From: Oceanospirillaceae bacterium
GTDB lineage: Bacteria > Pseudomonadota > Gammaproteobacteria > Pseudomonadales > Balneatricaceae
NCBI GenBank assembly: GCA_018647765.1
Contig: JABGSN010000057.1
Location: forward strand, 1 to 64,000
DNA length: 64,000 nt
Direction of reading: 5' to 3'
Shown one piece after another: positions 36,227-45,101 of this stretch. A model generated the notes under the pieces. It was not told the DNA's origin, did not search any database, and saw only the letters and a list, made by a program, of their open reading frames with translations. The first letter of the stretch is position 1. Each line of letters opens with the position of its first letter. Made by a program: the position numbers and the translations under genes.

Positions 36227-37378
36227 ATGAACAATAACTATCAAGATATTCGCGCATCAATACAAGCTCTTTGCGCCACGTTTCCGGCCGAATACCACCG
36301 CCAAATAGACGAAGTGCACGGCTACCCGAAAGACTTTGTTAACGCCCTAACTAAGGCCGGCTGGTTAGCGGCGCTGATCCCTGAAAAATACGGCGGATCG
36401 GGCTTGGGCTTAGCCGAAGCGAGCGTAATTATGGAAGAAATTAATCGCTCAGGCGGTAATGCGGCAGCCTGTCACGGCCAAATGTACAACATGAACACGC
36501 TGCTGAAACATGGCTCCGAAGCGCAAAAACAACGCTACCTGCCCGGTATAGCCAGAGGGGAGTTGCGACTTCAGTCTATGGCAGTCACCGAACCTTCCAC
36601 CGGTACCGACACAACCAAACTTCGCACCACCGCTGTGCGTAAAGGTGACAAATATGTGATTAATGGTCAAAAAGTTTGGATCAGTCGGGTATTACACTCA
36701 GATTTGATGATATTGCTTGCCCGCACCACTCCTTTGGATCAAGTGTCGAAAAAATCGCTAGGCATGTCCATTTTTATCGTTGATATTGCAGAGGCCATGG
36801 CCAACGGTATGGCAGTCAACCCCATTCGCAACATGGTCAATCATGAAACCAGTGAGCTGTTTTTTGATCATCTAGAAATACCTGCAGAAAATTTAATTGG
36901 CGAAGAAGGCTATGGCTTTCGTTATATTCTCGATGGGCTCAATGCAGAACGGACACTGATCGCTGCTGAATGTATTGGCGACGGCCGCTGGTTTTTGGAA
37001 AAGGTGGTTGACTACACCAAGAACCGAGAGGTATTTGGCCGCCCCATTGGTCAAAACCAAGGCGTCCAGTTCCCAATCGCTGAAGCCAAGATTGAGCTCG
37101 AAGCGGCAGATTTGATGCGCTTTCGAGCCTGCGAGTTATTTGACGCAGGCCAGGCCTGTGGCAGTGAAGCAAATATGGCCAAATATTTGGCCGCCAAAGC
37201 CAGTTGGGAAGCCGCTAACGCCTGCTTGCAATTTCACGGCGGTTTTGGTTTTGCCACCGAGTATGACGTAGAGCGTAAGTTCCGCGAAACACGCCTATAC
37301 CAAGTGGCCCCAATTTCAACTAATCTGATTTTGTCCTATGTGGCCGAACACATGCTTGACCTGCCGAGGTCCTTCTAA
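36227..37378 (+). CDS. Acyl-CoA dehydrogenase with helix-G catalytic glutamate
   Basis: 383 residues from ATG 36227 (AAGGTG site nine bases upstream); a GTG 12 bases earlier is possible. Flavin blocks MAVTEPSTGTDTTKLRTTA and YVINGQKVWISR. At the usual C-terminal catalytic position the sequence reads YQVAP (358-362) without Glu, but E241 in GLNAERTLIAAE sits where isovaleryl-CoA dehydrogenase keeps its base. This points to a branched or dicarboxyl substrate, for example methylsuccinyl-CoA giving mesaconyl-CoA, which the upstream hydratase could use. Substrate is inferred. It overlaps the CoA-transferase start (TAATG). Confidence 0.88.
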   Translation: MNNNYQDIRASIQALCATFPAEYHRQIDEVHGYPKDFVNALTKAGWLAALIPEKYGGSGLGLAEASVIMEEINRSGGNAAACHGQMYNMNTLLKHGSEAQKQRYLPGIARGELRLQSMAVTEPSTGTDTTKLRTTAVRKGDKYVINGQKVWISRVLHSDLMILLARTTPLDQVSKKSLGMSIFIVDIAEAMANGMAVNPIRNMVNHETSELFFDHLEIPAENLIGEEGYGFRYILDGLNAERTLIAAECIGDGRWFLEKVVDYTKNREVFGRPIGQNQGVQFPIAEAKIELEAADLMRFRACELFDAGQACGSEANMAKYLAAKASWEAANACLQFHGGFGFATEYDVERKFRETRLYQVAPISTNLILSYVAEHMLDLPRSF

Positions 37379-38553
37379 TGCTGCCGCTGGAAGGCATCAC
37401 CGTGGTGAGCTTAGAGCATGCCATTGCAGCTCCTTTTGCTACGCGCCAATTGGCCGACTTGGGTGCCCGCGTGATTAAAGTGGAGCGACCTCTAGTGGGT
37501 GACTTTGCACGCAGCTACGATCAACGAGTCAACGGCTTAGCCTCCCACTTTGTGTGGGCCAACCGCTCCAAAGAAAGCCTCACCTTAGACCTTAAACAAT
37601 CGGGCGCGGCAAACATACTGCATCAACTACTGACGGAAGCTGACGTGCTAGTACAAAACTTGGCTCCAGGGGCAGCCGCTCGGATGGGCCTCAGCTATAC
37701 CGACCTACAAACCATAAACCCAAGGCTGATTGTATGTAATGTCTCTGGGTATGGAGAAGGCGGCCCTTATCAAAACCGCAAGGCCTATGACCTTTTGATA
37801 CAGGCAGAAGCTGGCTTTATTAGCACCACCGGCACTACCGACAGCCCTAGTAAAGCGGGAATCTCGATCGCAGATATTGCCGCGGGCATGTACGCCTACA
37901 GCAACATTCTTGCGGCCCTAATACAACGTGGTATAAGTGGGCAGGGGTGCAACATCGATGTATCCATGCTCGAGGCAATGACGGAATGGATGGGGTTCCC
38001 CTTGTATTACGCCTATGACGGCGCAGCGCCACCTAACAGAGCAGGCGCAAGCCACGCCACCATTTTCCCTTACGGTCCATTTGTTGCTGGCGATGGTAAC
38101 ACGGTGCTGTTTGGTCTCCAAAATGAGCGCGAGTGGACGGCATTTTGTAAACTGGTGTTGCAAAAACCGGCTCTGGTCGAAGACCCCCGCTTTACAACCA
38201 ATAGTTTGCGCGTGAAAAACAAAAAAGAGTTAACAGATTGTATTGTTTCTGGATTTTCCCACTTGTCTGCCATGCAAGTGATCGAACGTCTTGAAAGCGC
38301 CGGCATTGCCAATTCACAAATGCGCGACATGGCCGACGTTTGGACCCATCCTCAATTGGAGCACCGTAAGCGTTGGCGCCAGATAAATACCAGCGCCGGC
38401 TTAATACCTGCCCTTATTCCTCCAGGAGGCGTTGGTCCAGAGCCTAGAATGGACCCAGTGCCGGCCTTGGGTGAGCACACTTCAAGTATATTAACAGCGT
38501 TGAATTATACTCCAGAGCAAATATCTGCCCTGCAACAAAAGCAAGCCATTTGA
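37378..38553 (+). CDS. CaiB/BaiF family (class III) CoA transferase
   Basis: 391 residues. N-terminal Rossmann part LEGITVVSLEHAIAAPFATRQLADLGARVIKVE; catalytic Asp most likely D166 in GISIADIAAGMYAYS, matching Asp169 of formyl-CoA transferase. NRSKESLTLDLK and KAYDLLIQAEAG are family hallmarks. It should activate a dicarboxylic acid with CoA from a donor such as succinyl- or acetyl-CoA; itaconate, mesaconate and citramalate are candidates by context. Both ends overlap neighbours (TAATG; TGATG), so translation is coupled. Confidence 0.92.
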   Translation: MLPLEGITVVSLEHAIAAPFATRQLADLGARVIKVERPLVGDFARSYDQRVNGLASHFVWANRSKESLTLDLKQSGAANILHQLLTEADVLVQNLAPGAAARMGLSYTDLQTINPRLIVCNVSGYGEGGPYQNRKAYDLLIQAEAGFISTTGTTDSPSKAGISIADIAAGMYAYSNILAALIQRGISGQGCNIDVSMLEAMTEWMGFPLYYAYDGAAPPNRAGASHATIFPYGPFVAGDGNTVLFGLQNEREWTAFCKLVLQKPALVEDPRFTTNSLRVKNKKELTDCIVSGFSHLSAMQVIERLESAGIANSQMRDMADVWTHPQLEHRKRWRQINTSAGLIPALIPPGGVGPEPRMDPVPALGEHTSSILTALNYTPEQISALQQKQAI

Positions 38554-39380
38554 TGACCCGTTTAAACAGCGTATGTAGTTTATTGTTCGTGCCAGGGGAC
38601 CGTCCAGAACGTTTTGCTAAGGCGGTAGCCGCAGCCCCAGGCGCTGTTATCCTAGACTTAGAGGATTCTGTAGGAAAAGACAGCAAGGCTGCCGCTCGCG
38701 GCTATGTAAAAGCCTTTTTAGATGGAGTGAGTGATGCTCAAATACTTCTCAGAATTAATGCCGCTGACACCAATGACTACCATTTAGACCTATCGCTGGC
38801 ACAGCATCCGAACCTTGCGGGAGTAGTTCTATCCAAAGCGGAAGCAGAAAACACAAAGGCCACAGCTGAAATCATAAACTGCCCTTTGTGGCCCCTTATT
38901 GAGAGCGCGCGAGGACTCGGAGAATTATCTTCTACCGTGCAGGTGCCAGGCGTAGCTCGCTTGCTCTATGGAACACTAGACTTGGCCCTGGAATTGGGCT
39001 TAGACATCAACCATGAGGGTGGCCTATCAATGCTTAACCAAGGCCGTTTTTTACTGTTAACCGAATCCCTAAAGGCGGGGCTGCCAGCCCCATTGGATGG
39101 CGTTTGTCCTACCATAAACGATCAGCACCAACTGCGCCGTACTGCCCAATATTCAGCCGCCGCCGGCATGGGTGGCATGATGTGTATACACCCTAATCAA
39201 ATTTCTATAGTGGAGTCTATATTCGCTCCAAGCTATGCTCAAATAGAATGGGCTTCGGCTGTAGTAAATGCTGCCGCTACCCGTGGCAGCAGTTTTCAAT
39301 TTCGTGGCCAAATGGTGGATGAACCCGTTTTGAAACTGGCTCTAAAAATATTAAATAAGTCTAAGTTTCAACAAACTTAA
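38553..39380 (+). CDS. CitE-like lyase (HpcH/HpaI aldolase family), possible citramalyl-CoA lyase
   Basis: 275 residues from ATG 38553, sharing one base with the preceding stop; a TTG one codon earlier is not needed. Features: SLLFVPGDRPERFAKA, metal/CoA block GAVILDLEDSV, R in LLRINA, and YGTLDLALELG. The family splits malyl-, citramalyl- or citryl-CoA. With the hydratase and CoA transferase it completes a route to acetyl-CoA plus pyruvate (if citramalyl-CoA) analogous to the itaconate genes of Pseudomonas and Yersinia. Confidence 0.88.
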   Translation: MTRLNSVCSLLFVPGDRPERFAKAVAAAPGAVILDLEDSVGKDSKAAARGYVKAFLDGVSDAQILLRINAADTNDYHLDLSLAQHPNLAGVVLSKAEAENTKATAEIINCPLWPLIESARGLGELSSTVQVPGVARLLYGTLDLALELGLDINHEGGLSMLNQGRFLLLTESLKAGLPAPLDGVCPTINDQHQLRRTAQYSAAAGMGGMMCIHPNQISIVESIFAPSYAQIEWASAVVNAAATRGSSFQFRGQMVDEPVLKLALKILNKSKFQQT

Positions 39381-39401
39381 ACCATGTACTCGAGGTAAAA
39401 A

Positions 39402-39785
39402 ATGCTTATTTCACACATAGACCATTTAGTGCTCACTGTTGCTGACATTGAACAAACCTGCACTTTTTACAGTGGTGCACTCGGAATGAAAGTTATAACT
39501 TTTGGTGAAAACCGTAAAGCGTTGGCGTTTGGAGAGCAAAAAATCAATCTTCATCCTGCTCATGCGCCTTTAATGCCTCATGCCAAATGCCCAACCTCTG
39601 GGTCTGCAGATATATGTTTAATTACCAAATTGCCTTTAGGTTCAGTTATACGTCATCTGCAAGAGAACGGCGTGCAGATAGAATTGGGGCCAATTGCTAG
39701 AACTGGGGCAATTGGAGTTATCGAATCAATTTACTTTCGCGACCCAGATGGTAACCTGATTGAGATAGGCAAATATTGTGGTTGA
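39402..39785 (+). CDS. VOC family (glyoxalase/bleomycin-resistance fold) protein
   Basis: 127 residues, two beta-alpha-beta-beta-beta modules: ISHIDHLVLTVADIEQTCTFYSGALGM and the end SIYFRDPDGNLIEIGKY. Metal ligands likely His7, His in LHPAHA and the final Glu. Could be a glyoxalase-type isomerase, an epimerase or a dioxygenase-like protein. A methylmalonyl/ethylmalonyl-type CoA epimerase role would fit the CoA-ester pathway but is only a guess. Its end overlaps the permease start by eight bases. Confidence 0.8.
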   Translation: MLISHIDHLVLTVADIEQTCTFYSGALGMKVITFGENRKALAFGEQKINLHPAHAPLMPHAKCPTSGSADICLITKLPLGSVIRHLQENGVQIELGPIARTGAIGVIESIYFRDPDGNLIEIGKYCG

Positions 39786-40530
39786 TTGGTCAACTCTACT
39801 TATTGTTAGCGTTGTGTCAAATTTACTTTCGTCTTTGTCGGGAGGTGGAACTGGACTGCTCCAGCTTCCTGCCATCATATGGCTAGGATTACCTTTTACG
39901 GTAGCCTTGGCAACCCATAAGGTAACCACCATTGCTATGGGTGTTGGTGCTACATTTTATGCCTTAAAGCGAAGAAACCTCCGCCGGGACTTGGTGTTCT
40001 TACTGCTAATTTCTGGCCTGCCTGGTGTATTACTTGGTGCTCATATCGTACTCTTCATCCCAGAGGAAGCTGGAAAAGTTGCATTGGGATTATTAAATAT
40101 ATCTATTGGCTTATTTTCATTCTCAAATAAAAACCTTGGGCAAACCGTTTTAAAAAACCGTAAGCATACCCTCAAAAGCTACCTTCTAGGGGCAGCAATT
40201 GTTTTTATCATCGGCATAATCAATGGGTCTTTAACTAGTGGTACCGGCCTTATGGTAACCATGTGTCTAATACTATGGTTTAAGCTAGACTATCGCCTGG
40301 CAATTCATCATACGCTGGTTATTGTGGGTGTATTTTGGAATGCCGCAGGAGCCGCGAGCCTCGCTTCCAGCGGTGCAGTTAATTGGGAGTGGGTTGCTAT
40401 TCTTACTCCTGGGGCCCTGATTGGGTCATGGTTAGGTGTATATTTGAGCAGCCGAATGTCGACTCGTCATATAAAAAAGCTATTTGAACTCATGGCTATT
40501 TTGTCAGGAATATACCTTATCTCTCCATGA
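39778..40530 (+). CDS. TSUP-family permease (TauE/SafE-like)
   Basis: 250 residues, about eight membrane helices, starting at GTG 39778 inside the end of the VOC gene. The N-terminal repeat has LLSSLSGGGTGLLQLPAIIWLGLPFTVALATHK, the family's GGG-x-G motif, and the second repeat has INGSLTSGTGLMVTMCLI. Members move sulfite, sulfoacetate, taurine-like sulfonates or small organic acids. Its coupled position suggests transport of the substrate or product of the CoA-transferase pathway. Direction is unknown. Confidence 0.87.
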   Translation: MVDWSTLLIVSVVSNLLSSLSGGGTGLLQLPAIIWLGLPFTVALATHKVTTIAMGVGATFYALKRRNLRRDLVFLLLISGLPGVLLGAHIVLFIPEEAGKVALGLLNISIGLFSFSNKNLGQTVLKNRKHTLKSYLLGAAIVFIIGIINGSLTSGTGLMVTMCLILWFKLDYRLAIHHTLVIVGVFWNAAGAASLASSGAVNWEWVAILTPGALIGSWLGVYLSSRMSTRHIKKLFELMAILSGIYLISP

Positions 40531-40665
40531 TGTATTAATAAATTCACAGTACTATAGGCGATCCCCCCAGATAAAACGGGGATAAAACAATAGTACTTTT
40601 TCGCGACCTTTTTGAGGAAGACCTAAATAACGAAATCATTTAAATTATTGCCGTATACTCTCCTC

Positions 40666-42495
40666 ATGACACATGAAATAGACAATCCCTACCCGCCACG
40701 CAAGTGGCTGCAGAACAACATCAAATCTTTGTATATCATTACACTGGTTATCGTCCTACCGCTGTGGGTGCTGGCCAGTTTTTACGTGTTTACAAATCAA
40801 GCACAAAGGAACCTACATCAGATCATACACAATGACGTCCTTCTATTTGCCGACAGCTTAGAGAGCGAGTTAGAGAAATACCGCTCTATTCCTAAAATGT
40901 TGATGATGGATGTCGCGTTAACAAACAGTGTCTCCAGTCCAAACCTGTTTAACAGCAATCATATCCACAATTATCTGCAGCATATTCGCGCCACCACCAA
41001 CTCGGACGAAGTGTTTCTGTTAGACATTCAAGGGCACACCCTGGCCTCTACAAATATTGACAATGAAGGTATAAATTACGCCCATACGCCATTTTTTCAA
41101 GACGCTTCAGACGGCAATTCAGGAGGCTTTTTCACCATGGGGGTAAACGCCGGGATACGTGGTTACTATTTCAGCGAGTCTTTGATTAATAGTAGCTCGG
41201 GAACTGTTATTGGTGTCATTGTAATCAAAGTCAACATGGCTCGCTTAGAACGTGACTGGCTGAACAAACTCACACCAATGATGATTGCCGATGAAAATCA
41301 GATCGTTATCGCCTCCAGCACTGCGTCTTGGTTGTTTACTAGCCGCCAGCGTTTAACTAATGATCAAAAGCGGCGTATTAAGCTAACTCGTAAATACCCA
41401 ACGACTTCATTCCCTATACTACCCATAGAAGTCATCCGAAATATCGAAGGCGCAGAGATAGTTAAGTTACCTAAACTGGGTTACGAACGAGTATTGGAAA
41501 CCTCACATTTCCTGCCAGATCTGGGTTGGACCTTATATGCACATGGTGATTTAAAGCAACTTGATTTGCCGATACGGCGTAACACAGGTTTGTCGGCCTT
41601 ATTGGTTATGTTGACACTTTCGTTAGCCTATCTAGCGACACAACGGCGTCTACAGTTCAACGAAACTTTAGTGCGACGTGAGATTAATCAAACCCGTTTA
41701 CAACAAGCCAAAAATCTACTTGAAACCCGTGTCGAAGAACGCACCCAAGAGCTGCAAGCCAGTAACCTTGAGCTCAAACAGACCCAACAGGAGCTTATCC
41801 ATTCGGCCAAACTCGCTACCCTTGGACAGTTGGCGACCAGCGTGACCCATGAAATTAACCAGCCACTGACAGCTATTCTGACCTCGGCAGACAATGCGGA
41901 GCAGTGGTTAGGGCGAGGCCAAGTTGAAAAAGCCCAGGATAAGCTTGCTCAAATTAAAACCCTGGCCCAAAAAATGGGTCTCATCACCTCCCACTTAAAA
42001 ACCTTTGGCCGCAAGACCGATGATAAAAACGATTGGATTTGCCCACAAATTGCCTTAGACAACGCCTTCGCCTTATTACACACCAGAATTAACCAAGAAC
42101 AGGTGGAAACGGTGGTCGAAGACCTGTCGAGCTTTCAAGTATTGGCCAACGACGTACGTTTAGAGCAAGTATTTATAAATTTGATTAGCAACGCCTTAGA
42201 TGCAATGCAACTCAGCCAATACAAACGCCTAACGGTGTATTGTGAAACGGATGCTAAAGCGGTAGACATCCATTTTTCCGATACGGGCAGCGGAATTGAT
42301 AACGATCACTTACTGCAATTATTTGACCCATTTTTTAGTACTAAAGATGTTGGTGTAGGTCTAGGTTTAGGCCTTACAATATCTTACAGTATCATTAAAA
42401 CCATGGGCGGCCATTTGAGCGGCCGCAACTCTGCCACGGGCGCGGTGTTTAGCATCCGCCTACGTGCCGCCAGCAAAAGCGACAGAATCCTATGA
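40666..42495 (+). CDS. dctB: C4-dicarboxylate sensor histidine kinase DctB
   Basis: 609 residues from ATG 40666; a TTG six codons earlier is rejected. Membrane helices at about 18-40 and 302-322 enclose a periplasmic double-PAS sensor (dCache-like) with the segments MLMMDVALTN and FFTMGVNAGIRGYYFSE. A coiled coil then leads to the kinase core: H395 in QLATSVTHEINQPLTAIL, N box LISNALDAM, G boxes DTGSGI and GVGLGLGLTISYSI. It senses succinate, malate or fumarate outside and phosphorylates DctD. Stop overlaps dctD (ATGA). Confidence 0.93.
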   Translation: MTHEIDNPYPPRKWLQNNIKSLYIITLVIVLPLWVLASFYVFTNQAQRNLHQIIHNDVLLFADSLESELEKYRSIPKMLMMDVALTNSVSSPNLFNSNHIHNYLQHIRATTNSDEVFLLDIQGHTLASTNIDNEGINYAHTPFFQDASDGNSGGFFTMGVNAGIRGYYFSESLINSSSGTVIGVIVIKVNMARLERDWLNKLTPMMIADENQIVIASSTASWLFTSRQRLTNDQKRRIKLTRKYPTTSFPILPIEVIRNIEGAEIVKLPKLGYERVLETSHFLPDLGWTLYAHGDLKQLDLPIRRNTGLSALLVMLTLSLAYLATQRRLQFNETLVRREINQTRLQQAKNLLETRVEERTQELQASNLELKQTQQELIHSAKLATLGQLATSVTHEINQPLTAILTSADNAEQWLGRGQVEKAQDKLAQIKTLAQKMGLITSHLKTFGRKTDDKNDWICPQIALDNAFALLHTRINQEQVETVVEDLSSFQVLANDVRLEQVFINLISNALDAMQLSQYKRLTVYCETDAKAVDIHFSDTGSGIDNDHLLQLFDPFFSTKDVGVGLGLGLTISYSIIKTMGGHLSGRNSATGAVFSIRLRAASKSDRIL

Positions 42496-43838
42496 CTTTA
42501 CCCACCATTTGTGTAGTCGATGACCATGAAGAACTCCGCAACTCATTAGTAGAAATGCTCGAGTTGGCGGATTATCAGGTCACGGCATACGCCAGTGCAG
42601 AATCCGCTTTGCCTCGTCTATTAGAGACCTGGCCCGGCATTATCATCAGCGATATTCGTATGCCTAATATGGACGGCTTTGCTTTCTTGACCGCCCTCCA
42701 AGAACGAGACGTCGACTTGCCAGTGATATTGATCACCGGCCATGGCGATATTCAGATGGCCTTAGGCGCAATCCGCAGTGGCGCTTACGACTTTATTGAA
42801 AAACCATTCCGCCGTGAGCATTTGCTGGAAGTCGTTAAACGTGCCTTAGACAAGCGTCAACTAGTGATGGAAAACCGGCAACTAAAGGCCGCCATCGCGG
42901 CTCAAGATCACGAGGCCATCATCGGCCAATCAAGCTCCATCACTGCTCTAAAACAAAAGATCACCCGCTTAGCGCAAGCCGACGTTAACACCCTTATTTG
43001 TGGTGAAACCGGTACCGGAAAAGAGCTGGCGGCGCGGCGCTTGCACGAACAAAGCGACCGTCACGCGGGCCCTTTTGTAGCCATCAACTGTGCCGCTTTA
43101 CCCGAATCAATGATGGAGGCAGAGCTTTTTGGCCATGAGGCAGGGGCCTTTACCGATGCTAAAAAAGCCCGTACAGGTAAATTCGAATACGCCCACCAAG
43201 GCACCATATTTTTGGACGAGGTCGAGAGCATCCCGCTGGCGCTGGCCGTAAAAATATTGCGTGTGCTGCAAGAACGTAAAGTGGAGCGACTGGGTGCAAA
43301 CCACTCCATCGATGTGGATATCCGCGTCATCGCGGCGACAAAAGCAGACCTTAAGGCCATGGTCGAAGAAGGCAAATTTAGAGAAGACTTGTATTACCGG
43401 CTCAACGTGGTTGAATTGCATTTGCCGCCGTTACGCCAGCGCGATGACGATATATTGCTACTGTTTCGTTATTTTACTACTCAAGCCAGCGATAAGTTCA
43501 ACCTTCCGGTGCCAGAACTCTCACTGCATGTAATAGATACGCTGATGCAGCACCCATGGCCTGGCAATGTGCGTGAACTGATTAACGTGGCCGAGCGATT
43601 TGTACTCACCGATACCTTAATTGACCAGCATACCCTTGCCAACTGGCAGTCCGAAGCGGGTCATAGTAACCTACCCGAGCGTATGGAGCGGTATGAGAAA
43701 CGCCTCATCGAAGAAGCCTTGTCGCAAGCACAAGGTTCGATTAAACGCACCTACGAAGGTTTGGGTATCGCTCGTAAAACACTGTACGACAAATTAGCAA
43801 AATATAACCTCGACCGTCATCGTTTCCTTGATGATTAA
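42492..43838 (+). CDS. dctD: Sigma-54-dependent response regulator DctD
   Basis: 448 residues: receiver domain with D54 (IISDIRMPNMDGF) and Lys in FIEKPFRR; AAA+ domain from about 143 with Walker A GETGTGKE at 171-178, Walker B FLDE at 240-243 and the arginine-finger region FREDLYYRLNVVELHLPPLR; C-terminal Fis-type helix-turn-helix (GSIKRTYEGLGIARKTLYDKLAKY). The sigma-54 contact loop reads GAFTDA at 218-223 instead of GAFTGA, a notable change. It activates the dctPQM promoter just downstream through the site at 43840. Confidence 0.94.
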   Translation: MTLPTICVVDDHEELRNSLVEMLELADYQVTAYASAESALPRLLETWPGIIISDIRMPNMDGFAFLTALQERDVDLPVILITGHGDIQMALGAIRSGAYDFIEKPFRREHLLEVVKRALDKRQLVMENRQLKAAIAAQDHEAIIGQSSSITALKQKITRLAQADVNTLICGETGTGKELAARRLHEQSDRHAGPFVAINCAALPESMMEAELFGHEAGAFTDAKKARTGKFEYAHQGTIFLDEVESIPLALAVKILRVLQERKVERLGANHSIDVDIRVIAATKADLKAMVEEGKFREDLYYRLNVVELHLPPLRQRDDDILLLFRYFTTQASDKFNLPVPELSLHVIDTLMQHPWPGNVRELINVAERFVLTDTLIDQHTLANWQSEAGHSNLPERMERYEKRLIEEALSQAQGSIKRTYEGLGIARKTLYDKLAKYNLDRHRFLDD

Positions 43839-43839
43839 G

Positions 43840-43857
43840 TGTGCGGATTTCCACACA
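43840..43857. promoter_or_regulatory. DctD upstream activator site (near-perfect 18-base palindrome)
   Basis: TGTGCGGATTTCCACACA: arms match except for one base pair. It begins two bases after the dctD stop and about 84 bases before the -24 element of the sigma-54 promoter, the normal enhancer distance. A second half-like site CTCACACA lies near 43886. Confidence 0.75.
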
Positions 43858-43940
43858 TCTTGCGCTTATAGTGTATAGATAACCTCACACAATCAAACAT
43901 CCATTGTTAATATGTTGTTACTTATCAGTAAGTTATGAAT

Positions 43941-43956
43941 TGGCACACAAGTTGCT
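43941..43956 (+). promoter_or_regulatory. Sigma-54 (-24/-12) promoter of dctPQM
   Basis: TGGCAC-N5-TTGCT, essentially the consensus; GG at 43942-43943 and GC at 43954-43955 are the key elements. It is 63 bases ahead of the dctP start. Together with the neighbouring palindrome and DctD it explains inducible control. Confidence 0.9.
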
Positions 43957-44018
43957 ACATCAAACGCAGTAGTTCAACTACGTTAGTAATAATAATTGTA
44001 ATAATAAAGAGGTTCTCT

Positions 44019-45032
44019 ATGAAATTGTATTTAAAAACCGCACTAGCCAGCGCCATGGCTGCGGCCTTAGTTGCCACGCCCGTTCAAGCCAGCGATGTAT
44101 GTCAGGATGGCGAAATCGTCATCAAATTTAGCCACGTCACCAACACCGACAAGCACCCTAAAGGCATTGCCGCCACCGAGCTTGCGGCTCGCGTCAATAG
44201 CGAAATGGACGGCAAGGTATGTTTGGAAGTTTACCCAAACTCTACACTATATGGTGACGGCAAAGTGCTTGAAGCCTTGTTGATGGGCGACGTACAAATG
44301 GCCGCGCCTTCCCTATCTAAGTTTGAGAAGTACACCAAACAGTTCCGTCTTTTTGATTTGCCGTTCATGTTTAAGAACATTGATGCCATCGACGAATTCC
44401 AAGCCTCCACATCAGGTCAAGCGATGAAGCAATCGATGACAAAGCGTGGGTTGTTAGGGTTGGAATTTTGGCACAACGGCTTAAAGCAGTTATCTGCCAC
44501 CAAACCATTGTTGAACCCTGCTGATGCTGCCGGCTTGAAGTTTAGAGTACAAGCTTCTGATGTATTGGTTGCGCAATTTAAAACCTTAGGCGCCGTGCCC
44601 CAAAAAATGTCATTCTCTGAAGTTTATCAAGCGCTACAATCTGGCACTATTCAGGGCCAAGAGAACACTTATTCCAACATCTACGGCAAGAAGTTCTTTG
44701 AAGTACAGGATAGTGTCACCGAGTCCAACCACGGCGTAATAGACTATTTGGTAGTCACCTCTTCGGAGTTCTGGGAAGGCCTACCCAACGACATTCGCAA
44801 TCAGTTGGAAACCATTTTGCGTGAAGTCACTGTGTCTCGCAACGCCAAAGCCTTTGGTGTAAACGAAGCCAACAAACAAGCTATCCTAGAAGCTGGTAAA
44901 ACCATCCATATCCTCACTGACGCCCAGCGGGCCGAATGGAAAGCGGCCATGCTGCCCGTGTGGGACCAGTTCAAGGATGACGTAGGTCAAACCAACATTG
45001 ACGCTGCTCAAGCCATTAACGCGCAATATTAA
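44019..45032 (+). CDS. dctP: TRAP transporter substrate-binding protein DctP
   Basis: 337 residues from ATG 44019 (AGAGG six bases upstream); the longer frame would include the sigma-54 promoter. Signal peptide MKLYLKTALASAMAAALVA, cleaved after VQA. Mature part: IVIKFSHVTNTDKHPKGIAATELAARV, R-x-F region GLKFRVQASDVLVAQF with the arginine that binds the carboxylate, and LQSGTIQGQENTYSNIY. Binds C4-dicarboxylates in the periplasm. A hairpin separates it from dctQ. Confidence 0.94.
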   Translation: MKLYLKTALASAMAAALVATPVQASDVCQDGEIVIKFSHVTNTDKHPKGIAATELAARVNSEMDGKVCLEVYPNSTLYGDGKVLEALLMGDVQMAAPSLSKFEKYTKQFRLFDLPFMFKNIDAIDEFQASTSGQAMKQSMTKRGLLGLEFWHNGLKQLSATKPLLNPADAAGLKFRVQASDVLVAQFKTLGAVPQKMSFSEVYQALQSGTIQGQENTYSNIYGKKFFEVQDSVTESNHGVIDYLVVTSSEFWEGLPNDIRNQLETILREVTVSRNAKAFGVNEANKQAILEAGKTIHILTDAQRAEWKAAMLPVWDQFKDDVGQTNIDAAQAINAQY

Positions 45033-45052
45033 TTATTGTTGTTAACCCGTCT

Positions 45053-45077
45053 GCCGCCCCTAGTTTACTGGGGCGGC
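45053..45077 (+). terminator. GC-rich hairpin between dctP and dctQ
   Basis: GCCGCCCC / GGGGCGGC (8 perfect pairs) with a nine-base loop, 20 bases after the dctP stop, followed by TCTATTT. A partial terminator or mRNA-stabilising stem that would keep DctP above DctQM. Confidence 0.6.
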
Positions 45078-45101
45078 TCTATTTAGTATTAGGTGGTATT
45101 G

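Noticed and set aside
40561-40583. Terminator ATCCCC / GGGGAT after the TSUP gene
   Set aside because: Only six pairs with an 11-base loop and no T-run; too weak to list as a feature.
43935-44018. N-terminal extension of DctP
   Set aside because: It would translate through the sigma-54 promoter and put 28 residues before an obvious signal peptide.
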